Positions 36,124-44,686 of a stretch of DNA of 64,000 bases are shown here, piece by piece. Each line of letters begins with the position of its first letter. The first letter of the stretch is position 1. Made by a program: the position numbers and the translations under genes. This DNA comes from Haloterrigena turkmenica DSM 5511. Its GTDB lineage: Archaea > Halobacteriota > Halobacteria > Halobacteriales > Natrialbaceae. The DNA lies in NCBI RefSeq assembly GCF_000025325.1, contig NC_013743.1, positions 2,976,001-3,040,000 on the forward strand, written 5' to 3'. The notes under the pieces were generated by a model that did no database searches, had not been told where the DNA came from, and saw nothing but the letters and a program-made list of their open reading frames with translations.

Positions 36124-36525
36124 CGGTGGCGCGCGCTGGCGACCAGCCGAGCACTTGCGGGTCGACGAAACCGTGCGAGGTCTTCACGAGTAGTGCGAGA
36201 CCGGGGTCTCGCATACCATGCGAATGGGCCGTACGAGACGGTTTCACCGCCTCGAATTCGCGGCGCTGCGCGCCGCGCATGGCCCGTGAGCAGACGTAGC
36301 GAGTGACGGCTCGGAAGACGCGGAGCGTCTTCCGGTGGATGAGCGAATAGTGCGGGACCTTCGGTCCCGCATACCATGCGAACGTCGCTTCGCGCCGTGA
36401 GCAGACGAAGTGAGCGTTAGTGCGGGACCTCTGGTCCCGCGAACCATCAGAACGGGTGCTTCGCACCCGTGAGGAGAAATCGGCTGGGGAGGGCGTGGCG
36501 ATTCCCGTTGCCACGATAACAGGAC
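36124..36525 (+). repeat. Palindrome-rich intergenic repeat, copy B
   Basis: Longest copy of the family. It runs from GGTGGCGCGCGCTGG to CGGCTGGGGAGGGCGTGGCG (36481-36500), CCCGTTGCCACGATA and AGGAC. Between are stems such as GGGACC with GGTCCC and ACGGGTGC with GCACCCGT. Copies A (82-305) and D (44320-44550) run in the opposite orientation. No gene is called between 35994 and 36631. Confidence 0.75.
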
Positions 36526-36631
36526 ACAGCTCTTCGACGCCGTTCTCCTCGAGCACACCGATCAACGAACACAGAGACGAGCGGAGGTAGTCGACCGTTC
36601 GGCCGAGGTCGTCGAGCCCTCGCCGAATTGC

Positions 36632-37888
36632 TCAGTCGAACGATCGCTCGAGCACCGAAACGCCCTCGAGCGAGTTCAGCCCGTCCAGAACCCCCTCGAG
36701 ATGCTCCGGGCCGCTGCCCTCGAGGCCGACGGTCACGGGCACTCGATTCGGCTCGTCGACCGACGTCCGACGGGCGCGCTCTAAGACGTCCAGTTCCGCG
36801 CCTTCGGATTCGATCGTTTCGACCACCTCGCTTACCCTCGTCGGCCACCCCGAGACGGCCAGTCTGGCTTCGACGTAGCGCTCGAGTTCGTGGAGTCCGG
36901 TCCGTGCGAGTTCCGCGTGCTCGGTAAGGTTCACGTTTCCGCCGGAGACGACGACGCCGACGTGCTCGCCCTCGAGATTCAGGTCCGTCTCGTCCGACAG
37001 CGCGGCCGCCAGCGGCGTCGCGCCGGCGCTCTCCGCGACCGTCTTCGCGCGCTCGGCCAGTAGCGCTACGGCGGCAGCGATCTCCCGGTCGCTCACGCTG
37101 ACGACGTCGTCGACGACCTCGCGGGCGATCGCGAACGTGGTCTCGAGCATCCGGGTGTCGGCGATCCCCTCGGCGACGGTGTCGACGTCCGAGAGTTCGC
37201 GGATCTCGCCGGCCTCGAACGACGGCTTCGCGTGGGCCGCGCCCTCGGGCTGGACGCCGATCACGCGGACATCCTTCTCGGCAGCTTTCAGCACTGTCCC
37301 AATCCCCGAGATGAGCCCCCCGCCGCCGATCGCGACGAGGACGGTGTCGAGGTCGGGATACTGCTCTAGCAACTCCAGACCAATCGTTCCCTGGCCGGCG
37401 ACGATCGCCTCGTCGTCGAAGGGGTGGACGAAGGTTGCGCCGGTCTCGTCGGCGCGCTCGAGGGCATACTCGTAGGAGCGCTCGTAGATGTCGCCCTCGA
37501 CGACGACCTCGGCGCCGTAGCCGCGGGTGGCCTCGATCTTCGCGGCGGGCGTCACCTCGGGGACGACGATCGTCGTGTCGATACCGAGCAACTGGCCGGC
37601 GAGCGCCACGCCCTGGGCGTGGTTGCCCGCGCTCGAGGAGATGACGCCGGCCTCTCGCTCCGCCGCCGAGAGCTGGGCCATCTTGTTGTACGCGCCGCGG
37701 ATCTTGAACGAGCCCGTCCGCTGGACGTTCTCGAGTTTGAGTCCGACCGAGGCCGCCCCGCTCAGGTCGGCGAACGTCCGCGAGGTGTCCAGCGGGGTCC
37801 GGTGGACGACGTCGTCGATGCGCTCGCGGGCGTCTTCAACGTCCTCGCGGGTGACCAGTTCCTCGTCAATCTCGTTCGCCTCGTTCAT
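36632..37888 (-). CDS. Threonine dehydratase-like PLP lyase with ACT domain
   Basis: 418 residues. Schiff-base Lys62 is in TGSFKIRGAYNK. The PLP phosphate glycine loop is AIGGGGLISG (near 187), with SSAGNHAQGVALAGQ near 107 and VVSGGNVNL near the end of the domain. A C-terminal ACT domain fills about 345-418. It deaminates threonine or serine to 2-oxobutyrate or pyruvate through an enamine. In hydroxyectoine catabolism EutB belongs to this family, but characterised EutB lacks an obvious ACT domain, so plain threonine ammonia-lyase is equally likely. Its ATG overlaps the stop of the upstream M20 gene (ATGA), so the two are co-translated. Confidence 0.88.
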   Translation of the reverse strand: MNEANEIDEELVTREDVEDARERIDDVVHRTPLDTSRTFADLSGAASVGLKLENVQRTGSFKIRGAYNKMAQLSAAEREAGVISSSAGNHAQGVALAGQLLGIDTTIVVPEVTPAAKIEATRGYGAEVVVEGDIYERSYEYALERADETGATFVHPFDDEAIVAGQGTIGLELLEQYPDLDTVLVAIGGGGLISGIGTVLKAAEKDVRVIGVQPEGAAHAKPSFEAGEIRELSDVDTVAEGIADTRMLETTFAIAREVVDDVVSVSDREIAAAVALLAERAKTVAESAGATPLAAALSDETDLNLEGEHVGVVVSGGNVNLTEHAELARTGLHELERYVEARLAVSGWPTRVSEVVETIESEGAELDVLERARRTSVDEPNRVPVTVGLEGSGPEHLEGVLDGLNSLEGVSVLERSFD

Positions 37889-39267
37889 CCGTCGTCCTCC
37901 CCGATCGCTCCGTCCTCCCCGATCGCTCCGCTCTCCCCGATCGGCCCCCCTTCCCCGTGCGCCACTTCCGCTCCGTCCCCGACGTGTGGAACGGGATGCC
38001 GGCGCTCGAGTTCTCGGATGGAATTGACGAGGACGTCGACCCCGTGCTCGAGACTGCGCTCGTCGACGTCGAACGTCGTCGTGTGGTGACTCGTCGGGTG
38101 GTCAGTGCCGACGATCATGTACGTCGCCAGGCCGCCATCTCTCTGGACGCGGTCCATCAGGAAGGTCGCGTCCTCGCTCGCGCCGAAGTCGGCGGCCGGA
38201 ATCACGTGATCGATCCCCCTGACCTCGCCCGCCACCTCGCTGACCAGCGACTGCAGTTCGGGGTCGCTGTCGGCTCGAGGCGACTCGCTGACGACGTCGA
38301 ACTCGGCCCGACAGCCGTGCATCCGGGCCGCGTTCTTCACCGTTCGCTCGAGTCGGTCCCGCATATACTCCATCAGTTCGGTCGTCTCGCCGCGGGCCTC
38401 GGCCTCCATGGTGGCGCGCTCGGCGATGACGTTGCTCGCCGTCCCCGCCTCGGCCTTGCCGATGTTCACCCGGGTCATCCCGTCGCTGTGGCGGGGGATG
38501 CCGTAGGCGTTCTCGATCGCCGTCCCCATCGCCTGCATCGCGTTGTCGCCCTCGTTGGGCGCCTTCCCCGCGTGGGCGGAGGTGCCTTCGATCGTCAGAT
38601 CGACGTGGCACATCGCCAGCGGCTTCTCGATCCCCGCGACCACTTCGCCCGTCGGGTGGTCGAGGCCGACGTGGACGGCGAGCAGGTAGTCCAGTCCGTC
38701 CGCGAACTCGCTCTTCGCCATCGGACACCCCCCGCCGCCGGTCTCCTCGGCGGGCTGGAAGAAGACCACGAATCGGCCCGAGAAGTCGCTCTCGGCGATC
38801 GCCTCGAGGACGGCCAGCCCCCAGGTCATGTGGGCGTCGTGGCCGCAGGCGTGCATCGTGCCCTCGATTTCGGAGCGGAAGCCTTCGTCGGCGGGATCGT
38901 GGTCCGCGTCGGTCGATTCCTCGATAAACAGCCCGTCGATGTCGACGCGCAGCCCGATCGACGGCCCCTCGCCGCGCTCGAGCACCGCGACGGCGCCGGT
39001 GTTGCCGCCGGTCATCCGTTCTAAGAGGGCCGGATCTGCGCCGCGCTCGCGGGCGTGTTCGATCCACGGCTCGAGGTCGTCGTCGGTGACGGCCATCCGA
39101 TCGGCGGGGTCGTAGGCGTCCGGTCCGACGGCGAGTTCGTCGACGCCGATGGCCCGGATCTCCTCGACGAGGCGGGCCGTGGTGGAGAACTCGCGCCACG
39201 CGGGTTCGGGGTGGCGGTGCAGGCTCCGGCGGAGGCTGACGAGGCGGTCCCGTATCGGCTCGGTCAT
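37885..39267 (-). CDS. M20 family amidohydrolase/deacylase (second paralog)
   Basis: 460 residues from the ATG at 39267; a GTG at 39276 is less likely. Features match the first paralog: SLRRSLHRHPEPAWREFS, MHACGHDAHMTW with the metal ligands, and FFQPAEETGGG. It has an extra C-terminal tail of about 25 Gly/Glu/Asp-rich residues in a near-repeat (GESGAIGEDGAIGEDDG) matching short DNA repeats at 37895-37950. It forms an operon with the dehydratase-like gene. It probably cleaves an N-acyl amino acid; the hydroxyectoine-derived N-acetyl diamino acid is one candidate. Confidence 0.83.
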   Translation of the reverse strand: MTEPIRDRLVSLRRSLHRHPEPAWREFSTTARLVEEIRAIGVDELAVGPDAYDPADRMAVTDDDLEPWIEHARERGADPALLERMTGGNTGAVAVLERGEGPSIGLRVDIDGLFIEESTDADHDPADEGFRSEIEGTMHACGHDAHMTWGLAVLEAIAESDFSGRFVVFFQPAEETGGGGCPMAKSEFADGLDYLLAVHVGLDHPTGEVVAGIEKPLAMCHVDLTIEGTSAHAGKAPNEGDNAMQAMGTAIENAYGIPRHSDGMTRVNIGKAEAGTASNVIAERATMEAEARGETTELMEYMRDRLERTVKNAARMHGCRAEFDVVSESPRADSDPELQSLVSEVAGEVRGIDHVIPAADFGASEDATFLMDRVQRDGGLATYMIVGTDHPTSHHTTTFDVDERSLEHGVDVLVNSIRELERRHPVPHVGDGAEVAHGEGGPIGESGAIGEDGAIGEDDG

Positions 39268-39293
39268 GCGAGACACTGACGCGCTCCAGCGAC

Positions 39294-39301
39294 TTAATTA
39301 T
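39294..39301 (-). promoter_or_regulatory. Putative TATA box for the second M20 gene
   Basis: Minus strand reads ATAATTAA about 27 to 34 bases before the ATG at 39267, so a leaderless start is plausible. Confidence 0.5.
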
Positions 39302-39314
39302 ACACAATCAGTGT
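39302..39314 (-). promoter_or_regulatory. ACAC-N5-GTGT operator-like element upstream of the second M20 gene
   Basis: ACACAATCAGTGT on the plus strand, 12 of 13 bases identical to the complement of the BCCT element at 30578-30590. It adjoins the TATA box of the minus-strand M20 gene and lies between it and the divergent D-2-hydroxyacid dehydrogenase gene. Confidence 0.5.
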
Positions 39315-39415
39315 TGACGCCGACTACACAAAAAGGATAAGAGAATCGCTGACAATCATCACGTATAGTTGCGCTGCAGCGGCGACGCGCCGATGTGGCG
39401 CGCACACTCATCACT

Positions 39416-40393
39416 ATGAGCACGAATCCAGACGTCGTCGTTCTGAGAGAGGGAACGGAAGGGCTGTCGATGGAATCGTACGCCGAGACCCTCCGCGAGC
39501 GGTTGCCCGAGCACACCGTCGCGCTCGCGCGGACGCCGAAGGAAGAGCGCGAGTTCGTCCCGCAGGCGCGGGTCGTGACCGGCATCACGATCGACGAGGC
39601 GCTGCTCGCCGAGGCCGACCGCCTCGAGCTGTTCGCCTGCACGTTCGCCGGCACCGACCACGTGCCGATGGACGCGCTGGCGGATCACGGCGTCGCCGTC
39701 ACGAACGCGGGCGGGATCCACGCGCCCGGCATCGCCGAGCAGACGATCGCCAACATGCTCGTCTTCGCGCGGAACCTCCACGAGGGCTGGCGCCGCAAGC
39801 AGAACGGTGAGTGGCGTCACTTCCAGTCCCACGAATTCACCGACAGCACGGTCACGGTCGTCGGCCTCGGCTCAATCGGCCAGGCGGTCGTCCAACGCCT
39901 CGAGGGGTTCGAGGTCGAGACGATCGGGATCCGGTACACGCCCGAGAAGGACGGCCCGACCGACGAGGTGCTGGGCTTCGACGAGGACGATATCCACGAG
40001 GCCTTCTCCCGCAGCGACTACGTCGTCCTCGCCTGCCCGCTGAACGATCTGACCCGTAATCTCGTCGACGAGGACGCGCTGGCGACGCTGCCGCCCGAGG
40101 CCGTGCTCGTCAACGCGGCCCGCGGGGGCATCGTCGACACCGACGCGCTCGTCTCGGCGCTGCAGTACGAGGGGATCCGCGGGGCCGCCCTCGACGTGAC
40201 CGACCCCGAACCGCTCCCGAACGACCACGAGCTCTGGGACCTCGAGAACTGCCTGATCACGCCCCACACCGGCGGCCACACGCCGAAACACTGGGATCGG
40301 CTGGCCGACATCGTCGCGACCAACCTCCGGGCGCTCGAGGCGGGCGAGGGAGACGACCTCGAGAACGCCGTCTATCAGCCCGACGGGAGCTAA
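39416..40393 (+). CDS. D-2-hydroxyacid dehydrogenase (NAD-dependent)
   Basis: 325 residues from the ATG at 39416. NAD-binding loop VVGLGSIGQAV (glycines near 150-155), the catalytic Arg in NAARGGIVDTDAL, the acidic residue in DVTDPEPLP, and the catalytic His in LITPHTGGHTPKHWD. It reduces a 2-oxo acid to a D-2-hydroxy acid or the reverse. It stops 7 bases before the FAD/Fe-S oxidoreductase, so the two form an operon. A glyoxylate, hydroxypyruvate or hydroxybutyrate substrate cannot be chosen from sequence. Confidence 0.88.
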   Translation: MSTNPDVVVLREGTEGLSMESYAETLRERLPEHTVALARTPKEEREFVPQARVVTGITIDEALLAEADRLELFACTFAGTDHVPMDALADHGVAVTNAGGIHAPGIAEQTIANMLVFARNLHEGWRRKQNGEWRHFQSHEFTDSTVTVVGLGSIGQAVVQRLEGFEVETIGIRYTPEKDGPTDEVLGFDEDDIHEAFSRSDYVVLACPLNDLTRNLVDEDALATLPPEAVLVNAARGGIVDTDALVSALQYEGIRGAALDVTDPEPLPNDHELWDLENCLITPHTGGHTPKHWDRLADIVATNLRALEAGEGDDLENAVYQPDGS

Positions 40394-40400
40394 CAGCACG

Positions 40401-43400
40401 ATGGCCACAGAAGAGACGCGTTCCACGACCGACCACAGCGACCAGACGTCGACTCCGGACGAGAGCCAACTCGGGCCGCCGGCGGATCCCCGCGAGGGAG
40501 ATCCGGCAGCGGATCCGCGGGCCGATTACGACTACGTCGGCGGCGACGTCGACCGTCCCGCGCTCGTGGCGGCGCTGCGCGAGCGGATCGACGGCGAGGT
40601 GCGCTTCGACGAGTACAGCAGACAGCTGTACGCGACCGACGCGAGCGCCTACGAGATGACGCCCGTCGGCGTCGTCCTCCCGCGCTCGACCGACGACGTC
40701 GCGAGCGTCGTCGGCTACTGCGCCGAGAACGGTATCCCGGTGCTCCCGCGCGGCGGCGGAACGAGCCTCGCCGGACAGGCGGTCAACGAGGCCGTCGTCC
40801 TCGATTTCACGGCGCACATGGGCGACGTTCTCGAGATCGACCCCGACGGGCAGCGGGCGACCGTACAGGGCGGAGCCGTCCTCGCCGACCTGAACGGCGC
40901 CCTCGAGTCCCACGGACTGAAGTTCGCGCCGGATCCCGCGGCGGGCAACCGCAGCACCGTCGGCGGCGCCATCGGGAACAACTCGACGGGCGCCCACTCG
41001 CTGCAGTACGGGAAGACCGACGCCTACGTCGAGGCGTGCGAGGTCGTCCTCGCCGACGGCTCCGTCGAGCGCTTCGGCGAGGTGACGGTCGGCGAACTCC
41101 GCGAGCGGGCCGATCCGGACGGCGACCTGCTCGAGCGAATCCACGAGGCGCTGCGCCGCGTGATCGACGAAGAGGCCGCCGCGATCCGCGAGGTCTTCCC
41201 GCGACTGAAGCGCAACGTCTCGGGCTACAACCTCGATCGGCTGGTCGCGGAAGCCTACGGGACACCCGAGGCCTTCGACGAGAACGCCGCGGACTCGATC
41301 TCGATCGACGCCGACTCCGACCCAGACCCCGACGCGACCGTCAACCTCGCCCGCGTCTTCGCCGGCAGCGAGGGGACCCTCGGCGTTGTCACGGCGGCGA
41401 CAGTCTCGCTCGAGTCCGTTCCCGAGACCACGTCGGTGGTGCTGTTGACCTACCGCGACCTGCTCGAGGCGATGGCCGACGTCGACACCATCGTCAGGAA
41501 CCACGACCCGGCGGCCGTCGAGGCGATCGACGACGTCCTGATCGAACTCGCGGAAAATACTGAAGAGTTCGCCGCCGTCGCCGAGCGACTCCCCGCGGGC
41601 ACCGAGACCGCGCTGCTCGTGGAGTTCTACGCCGAGGACGACGACCACGGCCGCGAGCAGGTCGCGGACCTGCTGGCCGATCGGCTGCCGGACGAGGAAG
41701 TTCCGGATCCGAGCGACTCCGAGACCGGCAGTTCGGCGCCGGTCCGTGCTTTCGACGCCCTCGAGGCCCACGACCCCGAGGGGATCGCCGAACTCTGGAA
41801 GCTCCGCAAGAGCGCGGCGCCCATTCTGCTCTCGCGGACGTCCGACGAGAAGCACATCTCGTTCATCGAGGACACCGCCGTCCCCACCGAGAATCTCGCG
41901 GACTACGTGGCGGACTTTCAGGAAGTCCTCGAGGAGTACGACACGTTCGCGAGCTTCTACGCCCACGCCGGCCCCGGCTGTATGCACATGCGGCCGCTGG
42001 TCAGCACCAAGAGCACGGCCGGCCTCGAGGCGTTCGAGTCGCTGGCCGACGACGTGACCGACCTCGTCGTCGAGTACGGCGGGAGCGTGTCGGGCGAGCA
42101 CGGCGACGGTCGCGCCCGCACCCAGTGGAATCGCAAGCTCTACGGCGACGACGTCTGGGAGCTCTTCCGCGACCTGAAGACGGCGTTCGACCCCGACTGG
42201 CTCCTGAATCCGGGCAACGTCTGCGGCGACCACCGCATGATCGAACAGCTCCGGTTCGATCCCGACTACGAGTTCGAGGCCGGCTTTGAGCCCGCACTCG
42301 AGTGGGACAACGATAACGGCTTCCAGGGGATGGTCGAGCTCTGTCACGGCTGCGGCGGCTGTCGCAGCGAGCAGGAGACCACCGGCGGCGTGATGTGTCC
42401 GACCTACCGCGCCGCCGAAGAGGAGAGCCTGAGTACCCGCGGGCGGGCGAACATGCTCCGACAGGCGATGAGCGGCGACCTTGAGACCGATGCCATCGAC
42501 GAGGAGTTCCTGGCGGAGATCATGGACCTCTGTGTCGGCTGCAAGGGCTGTGCGCGGGACTGCCCGAGCGAGGTCGACATGGCGAAGCTCAAGGCCGAAG
42601 TGGAGCACGCCGCCCATCAGAAGAACGGTGCCAGCTTGCGCGATCGGCTCTTCGCGAACGTCGATCGACTGAACGCCGTCGGGAGCGCGCTCGCGCCGCT
42701 ATCGAACTGGGCGGCGTCGCTTCCCGGGTCGGGTGCTATCGCCGAGAAGACCCTCGGGATCGCCCGCGAGCGTGAGCTGCCGACGTTCGCGAGCGAGAGC
42801 CTCGAGGACTGGTTTAAATCGCGGGGCGGTGCGACGGTGCCCCGCGAGTCGGCCAGCCGACGGGTCGTGCTCGTCCCCGACACGTACACGAATTACAACC
42901 ATCCCGACGCGGGGAAGGCCGCGGTTCGGGTGCTCGAGGCTGCGGGCGTTCACGTGACGATCCCCGACGCGATCACGTCGACGGGCCGGCCGGCCCACTC
43001 GAAGGGCTTCCTCGACCGCTCGCGAGAGCGCGCGCGGACGAACGTCGACGCCCTCGAGCCGTTCGTCGCGAACGGCTGGGAGGTCGTCCTCGTCGAGCCC
43101 TCCGACGCCGTGATGCTCCAGTCGGACTACCTGGACCTGCTCTCCGGGCCCGACGTCGAGCGGGTGGCGGCGAACACCTACGGCGTCATGGAGTACGTCG
43201 ACCGGTTCGATCTGCTCGCGGAGGTCGGTGTCGACGAGTCGGCCGCCCGCGAGCGGCTGACCTACCACGGCCACTGCCACCAGAAGGCGACGAAGAAGGA
43301 CGGCCACGCCGCGACGGTGCTCGAGGCCGCCGGCTACGAGGTCGACGCCCTCGACTCGGGCTGTTGCGGGATGGCCGGGAGCTTCGGCTATGAGGCCGAA

Positions 43401-43568
43401 CACTACTCGCTCAGTCGGAAGATCGGGTCGATCCTCTTCGAACAAGTCGACGACAGCGACGGTGACGAAGTCGTCGCGCCCGGCGCCTCCTGTCGGACCC
43501 AACTCGAGGGCCACGAGGGCGACTATCCGGCCCACCCGGTCGAGAAACTCGCGGCCGTGGTCCGCTGA
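40401..43568 (+). CDS. FAD-linked oxidase fused to Fe-S reductase (D-lactate/glycolate dehydrogenase type)
   Basis: 1055 residues. The N-terminal two thirds are a GlcD-like VAO-fold flavoprotein: LPRGGGTSLAGQAVNEAVV, DPAAGNRSTVGGAIGNNSTGAHS, AGSEGTLGVVTAATV, and SVSGEHGDGRARTQW with the conserved His. The C-terminal third is GlpC/GlcF-like, with two 4Fe-4S sets beginning at Cys648 (CHGCGGCRSE) and Cys711 (CVGCKGCARDCP) and CCG-domain motifs (HGHCHQKA, then GCCGMAGSFGY near 988). It oxidises a D-2-hydroxy acid and passes electrons to the membrane quinone pool. The GlcD-GlpC fusion is common in archaea. Linked to the dehydrogenase just upstream. Confidence 0.92.
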   Translation: MATEETRSTTDHSDQTSTPDESQLGPPADPREGDPAADPRADYDYVGGDVDRPALVAALRERIDGEVRFDEYSRQLYATDASAYEMTPVGVVLPRSTDDVASVVGYCAENGIPVLPRGGGTSLAGQAVNEAVVLDFTAHMGDVLEIDPDGQRATVQGGAVLADLNGALESHGLKFAPDPAAGNRSTVGGAIGNNSTGAHSLQYGKTDAYVEACEVVLADGSVERFGEVTVGELRERADPDGDLLERIHEALRRVIDEEAAAIREVFPRLKRNVSGYNLDRLVAEAYGTPEAFDENAADSISIDADSDPDPDATVNLARVFAGSEGTLGVVTAATVSLESVPETTSVVLLTYRDLLEAMADVDTIVRNHDPAAVEAIDDVLIELAENTEEFAAVAERLPAGTETALLVEFYAEDDDHGREQVADLLADRLPDEEVPDPSDSETGSSAPVRAFDALEAHDPEGIAELWKLRKSAAPILLSRTSDEKHISFIEDTAVPTENLADYVADFQEVLEEYDTFASFYAHAGPGCMHMRPLVSTKSTAGLEAFESLADDVTDLVVEYGGSVSGEHGDGRARTQWNRKLYGDDVWELFRDLKTAFDPDWLLNPGNVCGDHRMIEQLRFDPDYEFEAGFEPALEWDNDNGFQGMVELCHGCGGCRSEQETTGGVMCPTYRAAEEESLSTRGRANMLRQAMSGDLETDAIDEEFLAEIMDLCVGCKGCARDCPSEVDMAKLKAEVEHAAHQKNGASLRDRLFANVDRLNAVGSALAPLSNWAASLPGSGAIAEKTLGIARERELPTFASESLEDWFKSRGGATVPRESASRRVVLVPDTYTNYNHPDAGKAAVRVLEAAGVHVTIPDAITSTGRPAHSKGFLDRSRERARTNVDALEPFVANGWEVVLVEPSDAVMLQSDYLDLLSGPDVERVAANTYGVMEYVDRFDLLAEVGVDESAARERLTYHGHCHQKATKKDGHAATVLEAAGYEVDALDSGCCGMAGSFGYEAEHYSLSRKIGSILFEQVDDSDGDEVVAPGASCRTQLEGHEGDYPAHPVEKLAAVVR

Positions 43569-43610
43569 CTCGAACCAGCGACGTCGCGACTCGAGGACAG
43601 TTCCGACTCG

Positions 43611-43943
43611 CTACGACTCCCGCTTTCGGTCGACGACGTCGAAGACCAGCGAGCCGATGCCGACGCCGCTCCCGACCGAGTAGTTGCCCGACTCGTCGTC
43701 CATCGGGAGGACGGCTCTCGTGATAGCGAGCCACAGCGATAGAAAGGTCAGGTATCGCAGCGGGTGTTCCCGGAACCGGCCGACGTACTCCCCCTCGAGG
43801 ATTCGGTACGCCATGCCGAGGCTGAACCCTAAGACGAGGTGCTCGCGGTCGATTCCGCGGTCGGTTCGGCGGGCGACCTCGAGGGTGCCGACTGCGGTGG
43901 CGAGTTCGAACCCCTTCGCGAGGTATCCAGTGAGGCTATCCAT
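43611..43943 (-). CDS. Small hypothetical protein, possibly membrane associated
   Basis: 110 residues. It has a moderately hydrophobic helix LRYLTFLSLWLAITRAVLP (about 60-78) and GVGIGSLVFDVVD near the end. No motif recognised. Its stop is 43 bases from the end of the convergent oxidoreductase gene. Confidence 0.6.
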   Translation of the reverse strand: MDSLTGYLAKGFELATAVGTLEVARRTDRGIDREHLVLGFSLGMAYRILEGEYVGRFREHPLRYLTFLSLWLAITRAVLPMDDESGNYSVGSGVGIGSLVFDVVDRKRES

Positions 43944-44077
43944 GTCGAAATTTCAACGATCGTACTGATCATCCTTTCGCTCACGGTAATATGGTTGTGA
44001 CCGGTACTGTTCTCGAATCACGGTTCGTCTGGCTCACAGAGATCCTCCCTATCGCTTCGGCGACGCATCCGATACTG

Positions 44078-44214
44078 GATGGCGCGTGCTGGGACGCGAC
44101 GAACGGATAGTGAGTCGCGTTTCGAAGTCGCGCGAGGGATGAGCGAGCGATCGCAGAGAGTGAGCGAATCGGCTGGGGAGGGCGTGGCGCTCCCCGTTGC
44201 CACGATAGCAGGAC
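44078..44214 (+). repeat. Palindrome-rich intergenic repeat, copy C
   Basis: Begins with GATGGCGCGTGCTGGGACG and ends with CGGCTGGGGAGGGCGTGGCG, CCCGTTGCCACGATA and GCAGGAC (44170-44214). Same orientation as copy B, short form without the long stems. Confidence 0.7.
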
Positions 44215-44319
44215 GAATATTCTATTCCACTCTATCACGAGTCAGCTATTCAGTTATTGAACGAATCCATCCGAACGTGGTCGTGAAAATGAAGCGTGCT
44301 GCTACCCCTGGCGGCGAGG

Positions 44320-44550
44320 ATTTACCACTCCCTCCCCAGCCGATTTCTCCTTACGGGTGCAAAGCACCCGTTCGGATGGTTCGCGGGACCAGAAGTCCCG
44401 CGCTAACGCTCACTTCGTCTGCTCACGGCGTTTCGCGCCGTTCGCATGGTATGCGGGACCGAAGGTCCCGCACTATTCGCTCATCCCTCGCACGGCTTCG
44501 GGACGCGGTTCGTCAACGACTCACCGCGTCCCAGCGCGCGCCACCGTAGA
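44320..44550 (-). repeat. Palindrome-rich intergenic repeat, copy D
   Basis: Inverted relative to copies B and C. It carries stems GGGACC and the ACGGGTGC pair, and ends with CCAGCGCGCGCCACC. With copy C it forms an inverted pair around 44215-44319. No gene is convincing between 43944 and 44686; open frames here are made of repeat sequence. Confidence 0.7.
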
Positions 44551-44686
44551 TGGTGTTTCGGTCCGGAGTTAGTGGTAGCAGAGGCGACGCGAGCAGTCCG
44601 GTAGTGGTGTCGATTGACGAACGCGGCTGCGAGCGGATCGTGCGCGATACGAACGAAACGGAATCCGAAAAACCGACGCGAACGAC

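Noticed and set aside
36632-37888. Naming the dehydratase EutB outright
   Set aside because: It has an ACT domain and a standard threonine-deaminase layout, so EutB is only a possibility.
44079-44549. Open frame of 156 codons across repeat copies C and D
   Set aside because: Made of palindromic repeat sequence; its translation repeats at copy B in other frames.
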